Shown here in pieces: positions 26,769-34,827 of a DNA stretch of 64,000 nucleotides (the stretch's first letter is position 1; every line of letters starts with the position of its first letter). The stretch comes from Anoxynatronum sibiricum (GTDB lineage Bacteria > Bacillota > Clostridia > Peptostreptococcales > Tindalliaceae): assembly GCF_039414295.1 (NCBI RefSeq), contig NZ_JBCITM010000007.1, positions 124,001-188,000 on the forward strand. The letters are read 5' to 3'. The notes beneath the pieces were generated by a model that did no database searches, had not been told where the DNA came from, and worked only from the letters and a program-made list of their open reading frames with translations. A program made the position numbers and the translations under genes.

Positions 26769-27533
26769 TCATCCCATGAGAGCCGCTCCAATGGCGCCGG
26801 TAAACTGGGCCAAGGGGGAAAGTTGCAGTGTGACTCCCAGTTTATCTTGAATCGCCCGTTGCAGATAGCGGTTTTCTGCCAATCCACCAGAAAAATAAAC
26901 GCCTTCCACCACACCCACCCGCTGGGCCTGGGTGCAGATTTTACTGGCCACGGAAGTGAGGAGGCCAGCGGCAATGCTGGCTTTAGAAGCGCCTGTGGCT
27001 AAAAGCCCCACCACTTCTGACTCTGCAAATACAGTGCACATGTTGTTCAACTGAATGGGCGCCGCTTCCCTGGCAAGTTCTTCTAACTGGCTAACATCCA
27101 CTTCCATATGAGTCGCCATGACTTGCAAAAATCTTCCTGTGCCAGCGGCACATTTGTCATTCATGATAAAATCAACCACATTGCCCTGGTCATCCAGGCG
27201 CACTACTTTAGTGTCTTGGCCGCCAATATCGATGACTGTACGATTGGCAGGGTTAATAAAGTAGGCACCTTTCCCATGACAGGTAATTTCTGTAACCTGC
27301 TTATGGGCCTTTTCCATGGTCTGGCGCCCATAGCCGGTGGCCACTACTCGATGGACTGATTCCAGGCTTACCCGATGCTCCTTTAGCAAGGTGTACAGCA
27401 GGTGCTGACCTGTTTCTTTAGGGCTCCAGCCGGTGGGCATGCGGCATGTGCCGATCACTGCTCCATCCGACATCAATGCTCCTTTAGTGACAGTTGATCC
27501 AATATCAATTCCTACTGTTAACAATGACAATTT
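26769..27533 (-). CDS. ATP-dependent activase of the 2-hydroxyacyl-CoA dehydratase/double-cubane type
   Basis: A BadF/BadG/HgdC-family ASKHA ATPase, 254 residues. It has the phosphate-binding loop VGIDIGSTVTKG and DIGGQDTKV, and the two cysteines that hold a [4Fe-4S] cluster at the homodimer interface (KCAAGTGRF and NMCTVFAESE). Such activases use ATP to push one electron at very low potential into their partner protein. The frame is open to an ATG at 27560 that overlaps the previous stop, but AGGAG stands 9 nt before a TTG at 27533 and that start matches the family N-terminus. It is the single activase for two partner proteins. Confidence 0.9.
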   Translation of the reverse strand, partial: KLSLLTVGIDIGSTVTKGALMSDGAVIGTCRMPTGWSPKETGQHLLYTLLKEHRVSLESVHRVVATGYGRQTMEKAHKQVTEITCHGKGAYFINPANRTVIDIGGQDTKVVRLDDQGNVVDFIMNDKCAAGTGRFLQVMATHMEVDVSQLEELAREAAPIQLNNMCTVFAESEVVGLLATGASKASIAAGLLTSVASKICTQAQRVGVVEGVYFSGGLAENRYLQRAIQDKLGVTLQLSPLAQFTGAIGAALMG

Positions 27534-27553
27534 CGTCTTCTCCTCTTCACTTC

Positions 27554-28711
27554 TCAGCATTGAGTGGTAATGGTTTCCAGGAATGCGTCAATGCGCAGCT
27601 TCAACTGACCTGCGTCTGATTCTGAGTAATCGGTTTCAATTTGAATAAAGGGGAGACCCAGTTCTTCCCGCACAAAATCCCGGACAAAGAATGACTCGAT
27701 ATTGTAGGTGTGACAGGCCTGCCAGGTGAGATCCAACACGCCGTCAACCTGATACTCCGCTGCCATACGGGCAATCAGATCCAGTCGTCCCTGGTTGTCG
27801 TACATACATGAGCAGGGGGTGCTCAGGTATTTTTCTGCCAGGGCTTGCAACGGCTCTTTGGTTTCGTCCACCAACACATCCAAACCTTTGTAGCCGGTAC
27901 AGTTTTCAAGTGCAACCACACGGCCGCCGCCTTCTTCAATGAGACGAATCACCTTGTCAGAACCAATACCCACCGGCACGCCTGTCAAGAGAATACGAGG
28001 TCCCTCCTGTCCCATTGCCGCCTTTAAAGCATCCAGATTTTCTTCCACTTCACGAATCAGCTGCTCCACCATCTCAATGCCATCTTCTTTGTTGACATTA
28101 AACCCTTTAATCCACTGGGCTTTCATCATGTCCATGCCTGTCAGCGGCGCTGGTTTGTGAGCATTCAACTGATGAAGCCGTTTCATGGCTTCTCTTTCCC
28201 GATTCACCAGTTTGATGGCTTCTTTCAGCTTATCTTCGGTGATTTCCACCTTGAGCGTGTTTTCCAGGTAGCTTTTAAAGCGCACCATCTCATTTTTCCA
28301 GAGGGCCAGGTTTTCTTCTCCATCGGCAGTCTGGGGAAGGTTCATTAAATGCATGGGTTTTAATTTTCCCATGAGCTCGTACATTTTTTTCTTGCCGTCA
28401 CAAGTGGTTTCTGCCAACAGAATATCCGAGAAATAGAAGTAGGGGCATTTATCGGTGATGGCAAATCCGTAGCTTGACTTGATGAGAGGGCAGAGGTTGC
28501 GGGGAAGCTCTTTTTCAGCCGCTTCCACAGGGTCGTTGCTGGTGCCGCACAAACTAACCGGTATCGCTCCTGCCGCCAGGGCAATTTCCTGGGGCGAAAA
28601 CACACAGTACATCCCCACTATCTTGCGTCCTGCTTCGCTGGCCTCCTTGATTTTAACTGAATTGACGCCCCGCAGTTCTTCGATTTTTTCCATCATGGCC
28701 GGTCTGTTCAT
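27554..28711 (-). CDS. double-cubane-cluster protein / 2-hydroxyacyl-CoA dehydratase-like subunit (copy 2)
   Basis: A 385-residue homologue of copy 1 at 20637-21797. Cysteines at 36, 55, 74, 89 and 104 (GMYCVF, SLCGT, RNLCPLIK, DKCPYF, TTCDGKKK) have the same spacing, and ENCTGYK, TPCSCM and WQACHTYN follow. Both copies end with a similar TDYSES/SEN-DAGQLKLRI block. The ATG at 28711 is preferred because AAGGAG lies 10 nt upstream. It lies just before the activase gene, so this copy is the most likely primary partner; copy 1 is at the end of the ABC genes. Known double-cubane proteins reduce small molecules in vitro; the physiological substrate here is open. Confidence 0.87.
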   Translation of the reverse strand: MNRPAMMEKIEELRGVNSVKIKEASEAGRKIVGMYCVFSPQEIALAAGAIPVSLCGTSNDPVEAAEKELPRNLCPLIKSSYGFAITDKCPYFYFSDILLAETTCDGKKKMYELMGKLKPMHLMNLPQTADGEENLALWKNEMVRFKSYLENTLKVEITEDKLKEAIKLVNREREAMKRLHQLNAHKPAPLTGMDMMKAQWIKGFNVNKEDGIEMVEQLIREVEENLDALKAAMGQEGPRILLTGVPVGIGSDKVIRLIEEGGGRVVALENCTGYKGLDVLVDETKEPLQALAEKYLSTPCSCMYDNQGRLDLIARMAAEYQVDGVLDLTWQACHTYNIESFFVRDFVREELGLPFIQIETDYSESDAGQLKLRIDAFLETITTQC

Positions 28712-28773
28712 TAGTTCATCGCTCCTTCTCATATAGATTGCGTCCATTTTCATGAATGGTAGCAGATGCCTTT

Positions 28774-29526
28774 CTACTGACGGCTCACCTCATCCAACCG
28801 CTGGAGAATCTCTTTGAAATGTGCTCCGAATTTATCGCACCAGCGATCCCTGGGATAAGGCAGATCAATGGTGTACTCTGCTACAATTTCTCCCGGATGA
28901 GGACTCATCAGAACCACTCTTGTGGCCAGAAAAACCGCCTCTTCCACGCTGTGGGTGACAAACACAATGGTCCGTTTATCGGCCACCCAGTAATCTATCA
29001 AGTCCTGCTGCATTTGATACCGGGTGTAGGCATCAAGAGCCCCAAAAGGTTCATCCATATAAAGGATTTTGGGAGATACAGCCAGTGCTCTGGCGATGGC
29101 CGCTCGTTGCTTCATCCCACCCGACAGTTCATAGGGAAGGCACTGGGCAAATTCATGAAGTCCAAATCGTTGCAAAAGCGCCATGGCCTGCTCTTTCTGT
29201 TCCGCCCGTTTCACTTGTCGCAGTTCCAGCCCAAAAGTCACGTTATCAAGAACGGTTCTCCAAGGCATCAGAGAGTATTCCTGAAAAACCATGGCCGCGT
29301 CACTTCTGGGACCACGAACCTCCTCGCCGAGAACACGCACCTGCCCCTCAGTGGGTTCAATCAACCCTTCCATCAACCGCAGCAGGGTTGATTTTCCTGA
29401 CCCGCTTGGCCCAACCAGACAGACAAACTCCTGGTGATCAATTTCCAGCTGAATATCATTGACTGCCAATACCCGCTGTCCTTTTTCCGTATGAAACACC
29501 TTTGATACATGCTGTACTTCAATCAT
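28774..29526 (-). CDS. ABC transporter ATPase, NitT/TauT type
   Basis: A 250-residue ATPase of the SsuB/TauB/NrtD class: Walker A GPSGSGKST, Q-loop in MVFQEYSLMPWRTV, signature LSGGMKQRAAIARAL, Walker B ILYMDEPFGALD and H-loop FVTHSVEEA. It forms an importer with the permease and binding protein upstream. It precedes the copy-2 double-cubane gene by 62 nt on the same strand with no terminator visible between them, so the two blocks may be one transcript. Confidence 0.92.
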   Translation of the reverse strand: MIEVQHVSKVFHTEKGQRVLAVNDIQLEIDHQEFVCLVGPSGSGKSTLLRLMEGLIEPTEGQVRVLGEEVRGPRSDAAMVFQEYSLMPWRTVLDNVTFGLELRQVKRAEQKEQAMALLQRFGLHEFAQCLPYELSGGMKQRAAIARALAVSPKILYMDEPFGALDAYTRYQMQQDLIDYWVADKRTIVFVTHSVEEAVFLATRVVLMSPHPGEIVAEYTIDLPYPRDRWCDKFGAHFKEILQRLDEVSRQ

Positions 29527-29555
29527 TTAACGAGCCCCCCAATGACACATACCCC

Positions 29556-30398
29556 TTATTTCTCAAGCTTTTGCCAGCGAAACCATCGATCTTCAATTTT
29601 GCAAAACAGGTAATCCATCAACCCACCCACAAGGCCAATGCAAATCATGCCGGCAATGACAATATCTGTACGGGCAAGGGTATAGGCGTGTGTAATCAGA
29701 TATCCGATCCCCGCCAGACTTCCCGGCAGCATTTCCGCAGATACCAGACACATCCAGGCAACGCCAAGGCCCACGCGTAGTCCTGTCACCATTGAAGGAA
29801 GGGCTCCAGGCAGCAACACTTTTATCATCATTTCACGTCTGGTTGCCCCCAGGGTTTTGGCTGAATCCACAAGGGTTTGCTTCACATTTTTGACACCATA
29901 GATGCTATTGGTCAAAATCGGAAAAAAAGCTCCGATAAAAATGATAAAGATCATCGACAGTTTAATGTTGTGCAATAGCGAATAGTACTGACCGCCTCTG
30001 ATTCCCATCATGGTGGCCAGGCTGCTGACACCAAACCAGGCCAGTACCAGGGGAACCCAGGCCAGGGGAGCTATTGGGCGAAAAAGACTCAGGAACGGCA
30101 TCACCAGTCGGTCAAGTCTTTTGGAGTAGCCGATGAAAACTCCCAGCGGAATGGCAATCATGGTCGCCGCCAGGTATCCCAGCGCAACCCGGAGCAGGCT
30201 GATCCAGGTGTTGCGAATCAGCGAACCGATGCTAACCAGTTCAGCTGTCGGTTCTGCTAATATGGACAAGACCGCATTGACTGTGGGCAGTACCATCCGG
30301 TTATCCATTTTCACAGCAGCCACCTGCCATATGATTAAAAAGAAAACCGGCAGTATCACCGGCATGATCCATTTGATCCAGTTAAGTTGTTTGTTCAT
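29556..30398 (-). CDS. ABC transporter permease, NitT/TauT type
   Basis: A 280-residue membrane subunit with about six helices of the SsuC/TauC family; the coupling motif is ETLGATRREMMIKVLLPGALPSMV-like (SAKTLGATRREM, then LPGALPSMVTGLRVGLG). I start it at the ATG at 30398, five nt after AGGGAGA; a longer open frame up to 30551 overlaps the end of the binding-protein gene and has no ribosome site. Confidence 0.9.
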   Translation of the reverse strand: MNKQLNWIKWIMPVILPVFFLIIWQVAAVKMDNRMVLPTVNAVLSILAEPTAELVSIGSLIRNTWISLLRVALGYLAATMIAIPLGVFIGYSKRLDRLVMPFLSLFRPIAPLAWVPLVLAWFGVSSLATMMGIRGGQYYSLLHNIKLSMIFIIFIGAFFPILTNSIYGVKNVKQTLVDSAKTLGATRREMMIKVLLPGALPSMVTGLRVGLGVAWMCLVSAEMLPGSLAGIGYLITHAYTLARTDIVIAGMICIGLVGGLMDYLFCKIEDRWFRWQKLEK

Positions 30399-30474
30399 GG
30401 GTATCTCCCTGTGTGTTTTCTGTCTGACGCCACAGTCACTGCATTCCAGCTCATCATTAGCCGTTAATGCTTGC

Positions 30475-31608
30475 CTACTGTCCCAGAATTGAGCGGATAA
30501 AGCTGAAATTAAAAATGTCGTCATGAGTTTCTTCATAAGTTTTGTCTGCAAACTGTTCGTTCAGGCTGTCACTTTCATGCAGTACATCATACACCAGTCC
30601 CAGGTTTGTCACCCATGTTTCGCTGGGGTTGGTAGTGTATTTAATCGCAGACATTCTGGCTGCTTCCAGTGACACCCCTGTAAAATCTGAGGTGATTTGC
30701 GCGGCCTCCTCTGGATGATTGGCTGCATAGTCTGCCGCAACTGTCAGCAGTCTGGTAAATGCTTCCACCGCCTCGCCGTGATTGTCAATGGTTTCTTGTG
30801 TGGCACCGGCCACGCAGCAGGGAAAATCATGCCATTTTCCTGCAGGGGGCATTTCCCGAAGATCCAGCACCATTTTTCCAACACCCTCAGTGACTGCCAA
30901 TTCGGGGTATGGTGATGGCCCTACCCAGGCTTCCACTTGCTTGCTGGTCAGTGCCGGCAACAAATTATTGGTGCCTTTGAGATCCACCAGCAAAATATCC
31001 GCTGTCACATCATCGGGATTTTTGGTGTAGCTGAGTCCAGCATCATCAAGTGCCGCAGCAAAGAGAATCACTGGTGCACTGGTGGGTGAATGGTATCCCA
31101 CCATAACAGGTGCATCAGCTTCACGGGTCATGGCAGCAAAGGCTTCCCAGTTGTCGACGTCAGCATCCTGGGCCATCACAAGACCAATCCCCTCCGTGTG
31201 CACGGGACACAACATTTTCAGTTCTGCGCCCTTATCCACAGCCGAAATGAATGCGGCACTGGAAGCCAGCGCCAGATCCACATGGCCCTGGGTCATCATG
31301 GTCATGGTTTCTGAGCCATTTTTATTGACAATCAAATCAATATTGGCAATGGGTGCATCGCCTTCCATCAGCACGTATTGTTCCCGTTCAATCACTGTTT
31401 TCAGCCAGGTTCCGTCTGCTTCAAAGGCTTCTGCCCTGCTGGCCGCCACCATCAGTGGTGTTTGGTGATTGGTGAACACATATGCCACTTTCAGATCCGG
31501 AATTTCGGCATTATCTGCTTCAGTACTTCCTGAACAGCCCACCATCAGCGTCAGTACCAGTAGCAGCAGTACCAGCCTGATGTTTTTTTCTTTTAATTTG
31601 AATAACAT
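30475..31608 (-). CDS. ABC substrate-binding lipoprotein, NitT/TauT-like
   Basis: A 377-residue lipoprotein (lipobox LMVGCSG) with a periplasmic-binding-protein fold of the NMT1/TauA kind: LKVAYVFTNHQTPLMVAASR at the start, MTQGHVDLALASSAAF and a hinge region DVTADILLVDLKGTNNLLPAL. Two adjacent cysteines (FPCCVAGA) are notable. Family members bind taurine, aliphatic sulfonates, nitrate, thiamine precursors or hydroxymethylpyrimidine; the sequence does not decide between these. It is the first gene of the unit and follows a candidate promoter. Confidence 0.85.
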   Translation of the reverse strand: MLFKLKEKNIRLVLLLLVLTLMVGCSGSTEADNAEIPDLKVAYVFTNHQTPLMVAASRAEAFEADGTWLKTVIEREQYVLMEGDAPIANIDLIVNKNGSETMTMMTQGHVDLALASSAAFISAVDKGAELKMLCPVHTEGIGLVMAQDADVDNWEAFAAMTREADAPVMVGYHSPTSAPVILFAAALDDAGLSYTKNPDDVTADILLVDLKGTNNLLPALTSKQVEAWVGPSPYPELAVTEGVGKMVLDLREMPPAGKWHDFPCCVAGATQETIDNHGEAVEAFTRLLTVAADYAANHPEEAAQITSDFTGVSLEAARMSAIKYTTNPSETWVTNLGLVYDVLHESDSLNEQFADKTYEETHDDIFNFSFIRSILGQ

Positions 31609-31656
31609 GGTGTTCCTCCTCTGGATGTTGGTTATTTATTTAACGTGCCACCAGCT

Positions 31657-31687
31657 ATTATACTGTCACTTTAAACGCTGCGTCCAA
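31657..31687 (-). promoter_or_regulatory. candidate promoter of the NitT/TauT-double-cubane unit
   Basis: The minus strand has a perfect TATAAT (31657-31662) and TTGGAC (31682-31687) separated by 19 nt, about 50 nt upstream of the binding-protein start. The long spacer suggests a weak or activated promoter. Confidence 0.5.
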
Positions 31688-31791
31688 TCAATAAGCTCAA
31701 TGCTTTTTTCATTTTTCATAGGCATTTTCTATCTTTAAGATATTTTGAGCGATTTCCATCCTGACAGCCATCCATGCGCCATTTAAGCATC

Positions 31792-31820
31792 AAAAAAAGA
31801 GCGGACTTATCATCCGCTCT
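31792..31820 (-). terminator. terminator of folD
   Basis: AGAGCGGA-7-TCCGCTCT followed by seven T on the minus strand, about 45 nt after the folD stop. It isolates folD from the ABC unit downstream. Confidence 0.88.
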
Positions 31821-31866
31821 TCAGCCTGTCTGATTGATCATTCACTTCTGATCTGTTACCGACTTC

Positions 31867-32718
31867 TCACTTTAGCTGCAACTTGCAGGCTTTAATCACC
31901 TGTTTTGCCAGCACCGCAGTGGTCACCGAACCCACGCCGCCAGGTACGGGTGTATAGGCGTCAGCCATTTCTTCTGCAGCAGCAGCGGCCACATCACCAG
32001 TCAAATTGCCGGCATCATCCACGTTGATGCCCACGTCTGCCACCACGGCACCTTTCTTGATGTGAGACGCTGTCACAAATTCTGAACGCCCAATGGCGGC
32101 CACCAGTAGATCTGCTTCTGATGTCACTGTTTCCAGATCTTGGGTGCGGGAATGAGCAATGGTCACTGTGGCATTTTCTGCCAACAGCAGCAGGGCCACA
32201 GGTTTGCCCACCACCATGGAACGCCCCAGTACCACCGCCCGTTTGCCGGACAGTGCCACTTCATAGTGCTTCAGAATTTCCATCACTGCCATGGGGGTGC
32301 AGGGGGCAAAAGCCGCGGGGTCTCCCGTCAGCAACTTGCCGGCATTCACCGGGTGAAAACCGTCCACGTCTTTTTCCGGCGCGATACGGTACTGGACTTC
32401 CCCCTCTTTCAGATGTTTGGGCAGGGGGCGAAAAATCAGGATGCCATGCACCGCCGGGTCTTGGTTATGCTGATCCAGCAGTCTGAAAAAATCTGCCTGG
32501 CTGATGTTTTCCGGTACCACTTCGCTGTTAACCTTGACACCTACTGATTCGCAACGTTTGATAATGGCCCGTTCATATGCCTTGTCATCCGGCTTTTCAC
32601 CTGCCCGAATGAGTGTCAGGGCCGGTTGGATGCCTTTGGGTTTCAGATAATCCACCTCTTCGCGAATAGCGGCGGACAGGGCGTCTGCCACCGGTTTTCC
32701 TTTTAACAGTGTCGCCAT
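31867..32718 (-). CDS. folD: bifunctional methylene-THF dehydrogenase/methenyl-THF cyclohydrolase
   Basis: FolD interconverts 5,10-methylene-THF, 5,10-methenyl-THF and 10-formyl-THF. The 283-residue protein has the normal length, with the family signatures PGVGSVTTAVL (as PVPGGVGSVTT) and GRSMVVGKPVALLLL for nucleotide binding; DDKAYERAI covers the region of the catalytic Lys/Tyr pair. AGGAGG lies 7 nt before the ATG. It follows fhs after a hairpin terminator and works with Fhs and the glycine cleavage system in one-carbon flow. Confidence 0.96.
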   Translation of the reverse strand: MATLLKGKPVADALSAAIREEVDYLKPKGIQPALTLIRAGEKPDDKAYERAIIKRCESVGVKVNSEVVPENISQADFFRLLDQHNQDPAVHGILIFRPLPKHLKEGEVQYRIAPEKDVDGFHPVNAGKLLTGDPAAFAPCTPMAVMEILKHYEVALSGKRAVVLGRSMVVGKPVALLLLAENATVTIAHSRTQDLETVTSEADLLVAAIGRSEFVTASHIKKGAVVADVGINVDDAGNLTGDVAAAAAEEMADAYTPVPGGVGSVTTAVLAKQVIKACKLQLK

Positions 32719-32772
32719 GGGTCATCCTCCTCTTTCATCCTCCGATTCATGTCCATGTTCACGTTCATGATT

Positions 32773-32799
32773 AAAAAGCGGAGACACAGGTCTCCGCTT
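32773..32799 (-). terminator. terminator between fhs and folD
   Basis: AAGCGGAGA and TCTCCGCTT form a 9-bp stem with a 6-nt loop, followed on the minus strand by TTTTTAAT. Readthrough would still be needed for folD unless it has its own promoter in the remaining 50 nt. Confidence 0.75.
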
Positions 32800-32819
32800 C
32801 ACTTTTTTATTTCCGATGC

Positions 32820-34496
32820 TTAGAACAACCCTGAGATTTTGCCGGTTTCATCCACATCGATATGCTCTGCAGAAGGTACCTTTGGCAGTCCGGGCATGGT
32901 CATGATGTCGCCTGTCAGGGCTACCAGGAATCCGGCACCGGCAGATACTTTAATGGAGCGCACGGTGACGGTGAAGCCTTCTGGCCGGCCGATGAGGGTG
33001 GGTTCATCTGACAGAGAGTACTGGGTTTTGGCCATGCAGATGGGCAGGTTTCCAAAGCCCAGTTTCTCCAGTTTTTTAATTTCTTTTTCAGCAGCACCTG
33101 AGAAAGCAACGTCTTTAGCACCATAAACGCGGGTGGCAATGGCTTCGATTTTTTTCATGATGGGCTGATCCACTTCGTAGGCATAACTGAACTTGCTGCC
33201 ATCATTTTCTTCCATGAGACGCATCAGTTCACGGGCCACTTCTTCCCCGCCTTCGCCGCCTTTTGCCCACACTTCAGAAAGGGCCACGTTGACGCCGGCA
33301 GCATTGCAGGCTTCGCGCACCATGGCCAGCTCAGCTTCTGTATCCAGAGGGAACCGGTTGATGGCTACCACAGCAGGCAGACCAAAGACCTGGGTGATGT
33401 TTTCCACGTGCTTCATCAGGTTTGGCAAGCCATTTTTAAGTGCTGCAAGGTTTTCTTCGTTCAGGTCGGCCTTGGCTACGCCGCCGTGGGATTTCAGGGC
33501 GCGAACGGTGGCCACGATGATGACAGCGTCTGGCTTGATATTGGCCATACGGCACTTGATGTCAATGAATTTTTCAGCTCCCAGGTCAGCTCCGAAGCCG
33601 GCTTCCGTCACCACGTAGTCAGCAAAGTGCATGGCGGTACGGGTGGCCATCAGAGAGTTACAGCCGTGGGCGATGTTGGCGAAGGGACCGCCATGAATGA
33701 AGGCGGGAGTGCCTTCCAGGGTTTGTACCAGGTTGGGTTTAATGGCATCTTTCAGCAGGGCTGTCAGGGCTCCGGCAGCTTTCAGATCGCCGGCAGTGAT
33801 GGGTTTATCATCGCGAGTGTAGCCAATGACCATGCGGCTGATGCGCTCTTTCAGGTCTGTGAGGGTGGAGGCCAGGCAGAAGGCCGCCATGACTTCCGAG
33901 GCAACGGTGATGTCAAAGCCGTCTTCCCGGGGCACGCCGTTTCCTTTGCCGCCCATGCCGTTGACCATGCTGCGAAGCTGCCGGTCGTTCATGTCCATGG
34001 CCCGTTTCCAGGTGATTTTACGGTTGTCAATGCCCAGGGCATTGCCTTGCTGGATGTGGTTGTCAATCATGGCAGCCAGCAGGTTATTGGCTGTTCCAAT
34101 GGCATGAAGATCGCCGGTGAAATGAAGGTTGATGTCTTCCATGGGAATCACCTGAGCGTATCCGCCGCCGGCAGCACCGCCTTTAACACCGAACACAGGG
34201 CCCAGTGAGGGTTCCCGCAGGGCGACGATGGTATTTTTACCCAGTCGTGCCAGGGCATCGGCCACCCCAATGGTGGTGGTGGTTTTGCCTTCACCCGCCG
34301 GTGTGGGGTTGATGGCAGTGGTTAAAATCAGCTTGGCACTTTTTTCGTTGGTTTCACCCTGTAGAAAATCAGTGTGCACCTTGGCTTTGTACTTTCCGTA
34401 TAAATCAATCTGGTCTTCCGTCAACCCCAGTTTACCCGCTATTTCACGGATATCCTTTGGCACTGCTTCCTGGGCAATCTGAATGTCGCTTTTCAT
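32820..34496 (-). CDS. fhs: formate--tetrahydrofolate ligase
   Basis: This ATP-dependent ligase makes 10-formyl-THF from formate, or runs in reverse to yield ATP in purine- or amino-acid-fermenting anaerobes. The protein of about 558 residues carries the P-loop-like TPAGEGKTTTTIG, REPSLGPVFGVKGGAAGGGYAQVIPMEDINLHFTGD as two consecutive conserved blocks, and ends in GKISGLF as usual. AGGAGG lies 4 nt before an ATG at 34499 and 7 nt before the next ATG at 34496; I use the second. It has a strong sigma-A promoter and a palindrome in its leader. Confidence 0.97.
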   Translation of the reverse strand: MKSDIQIAQEAVPKDIREIAGKLGLTEDQIDLYGKYKAKVHTDFLQGETNEKSAKLILTTAINPTPAGEGKTTTTIGVADALARLGKNTIVALREPSLGPVFGVKGGAAGGGYAQVIPMEDINLHFTGDLHAIGTANNLLAAMIDNHIQQGNALGIDNRKITWKRAMDMNDRQLRSMVNGMGGKGNGVPREDGFDITVASEVMAAFCLASTLTDLKERISRMVIGYTRDDKPITAGDLKAAGALTALLKDAIKPNLVQTLEGTPAFIHGGPFANIAHGCNSLMATRTAMHFADYVVTEAGFGADLGAEKFIDIKCRMANIKPDAVIIVATVRALKSHGGVAKADLNEENLAALKNGLPNLMKHVENITQVFGLPAVVAINRFPLDTEAELAMVREACNAAGVNVALSEVWAKGGEGGEEVARELMRLMEENDGSKFSYAYEVDQPIMKKIEAIATRVYGAKDVAFSGAAEKEIKKLEKLGFGNLPICMAKTQYSLSDEPTLIGRPEGFTVTVRSIKVSAGAGFLVALTGDIMTMPGLPKVPSAEHIDVDETGKISGLF

Positions 34497-34512
34497 CATA
34501 CATCCTCCTTTT

Positions 34513-34529
34513 TTGTAAACGTTTTACAA
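34513..34529. promoter_or_regulatory. TTGTAAA-cgt-TTTACAA palindrome in the fhs leader
   Basis: A perfect 7-bp inverted repeat with 3-nt spacer just upstream of the fhs ribosome binding site and about 80 nt downstream of the promoter. It resembles LacI-family (cre-like) operators but has one base too many to match the CcpA consensus. Confidence 0.45.
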
Positions 34530-34608
34530 TGATCCGCATGCCTGCGGTTATTGGTGAAAATGGCTGAAGGAGCTTTTTTATAATATTCAGAACACCAATT
34601 CAATCATT

Positions 34609-34637
34609 AGCATAGTATACCCGTTGTCCCTTGTCAA
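34609..34637 (-). promoter_or_regulatory. sigma-A promoter of fhs
   Basis: Minus strand TTGACA (34632-34637), 17-nt spacer, TATGCT (34609-34614). A second TTGACA lies seven nt further upstream with TATACT at 19 nt. The 328-nt stretch 34500-34827 also holds the fhs leader palindrome and the GNAT terminator, and no gene that I can support. Confidence 0.75.
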
Positions 34638-34688
34638 TTGTCAAAATGCCACAAGGTGAATTTATATAATTCGACGCTTTTGTTGAAG

Positions 34689-34723
34689 AAAAATGCAGTT
34701 CCCACCATCTATCAGGCGGGAAC
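34689..34723 (-). terminator. terminator of the GNAT gene
   Basis: GTTCCCGCC and GGTGGGAAC pair (one G-U) around 8 nt and are followed on the minus strand by TGCATTTTTC, about 105 nt after the acetyltransferase stop. Confidence 0.65.
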
Positions 34724-34827
34724 AGGAATGTCCCGATTTATTTCTTGATCCAACAACATGTGATTTTCATCCTTATTCGTTGTACATTTTTGACAGAAGG
34801 ATGCTTTGGTCAGCCAAAGTGATCCTA

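Noticed and set aside
20637..28711. Classic 2-hydroxyglutaryl- or lactoyl-CoA dehydratase operon
   Set aside because: No CoA-transferase, no acyl-CoA dehydrogenase, and both cluster proteins look like the same subunit type, so the double-cubane reading fits better.
34513..34529. CcpA cre site before fhs
   Set aside because: The palindrome is one base longer than the cre consensus between the conserved TG and CA, so a CcpA call is not justified.
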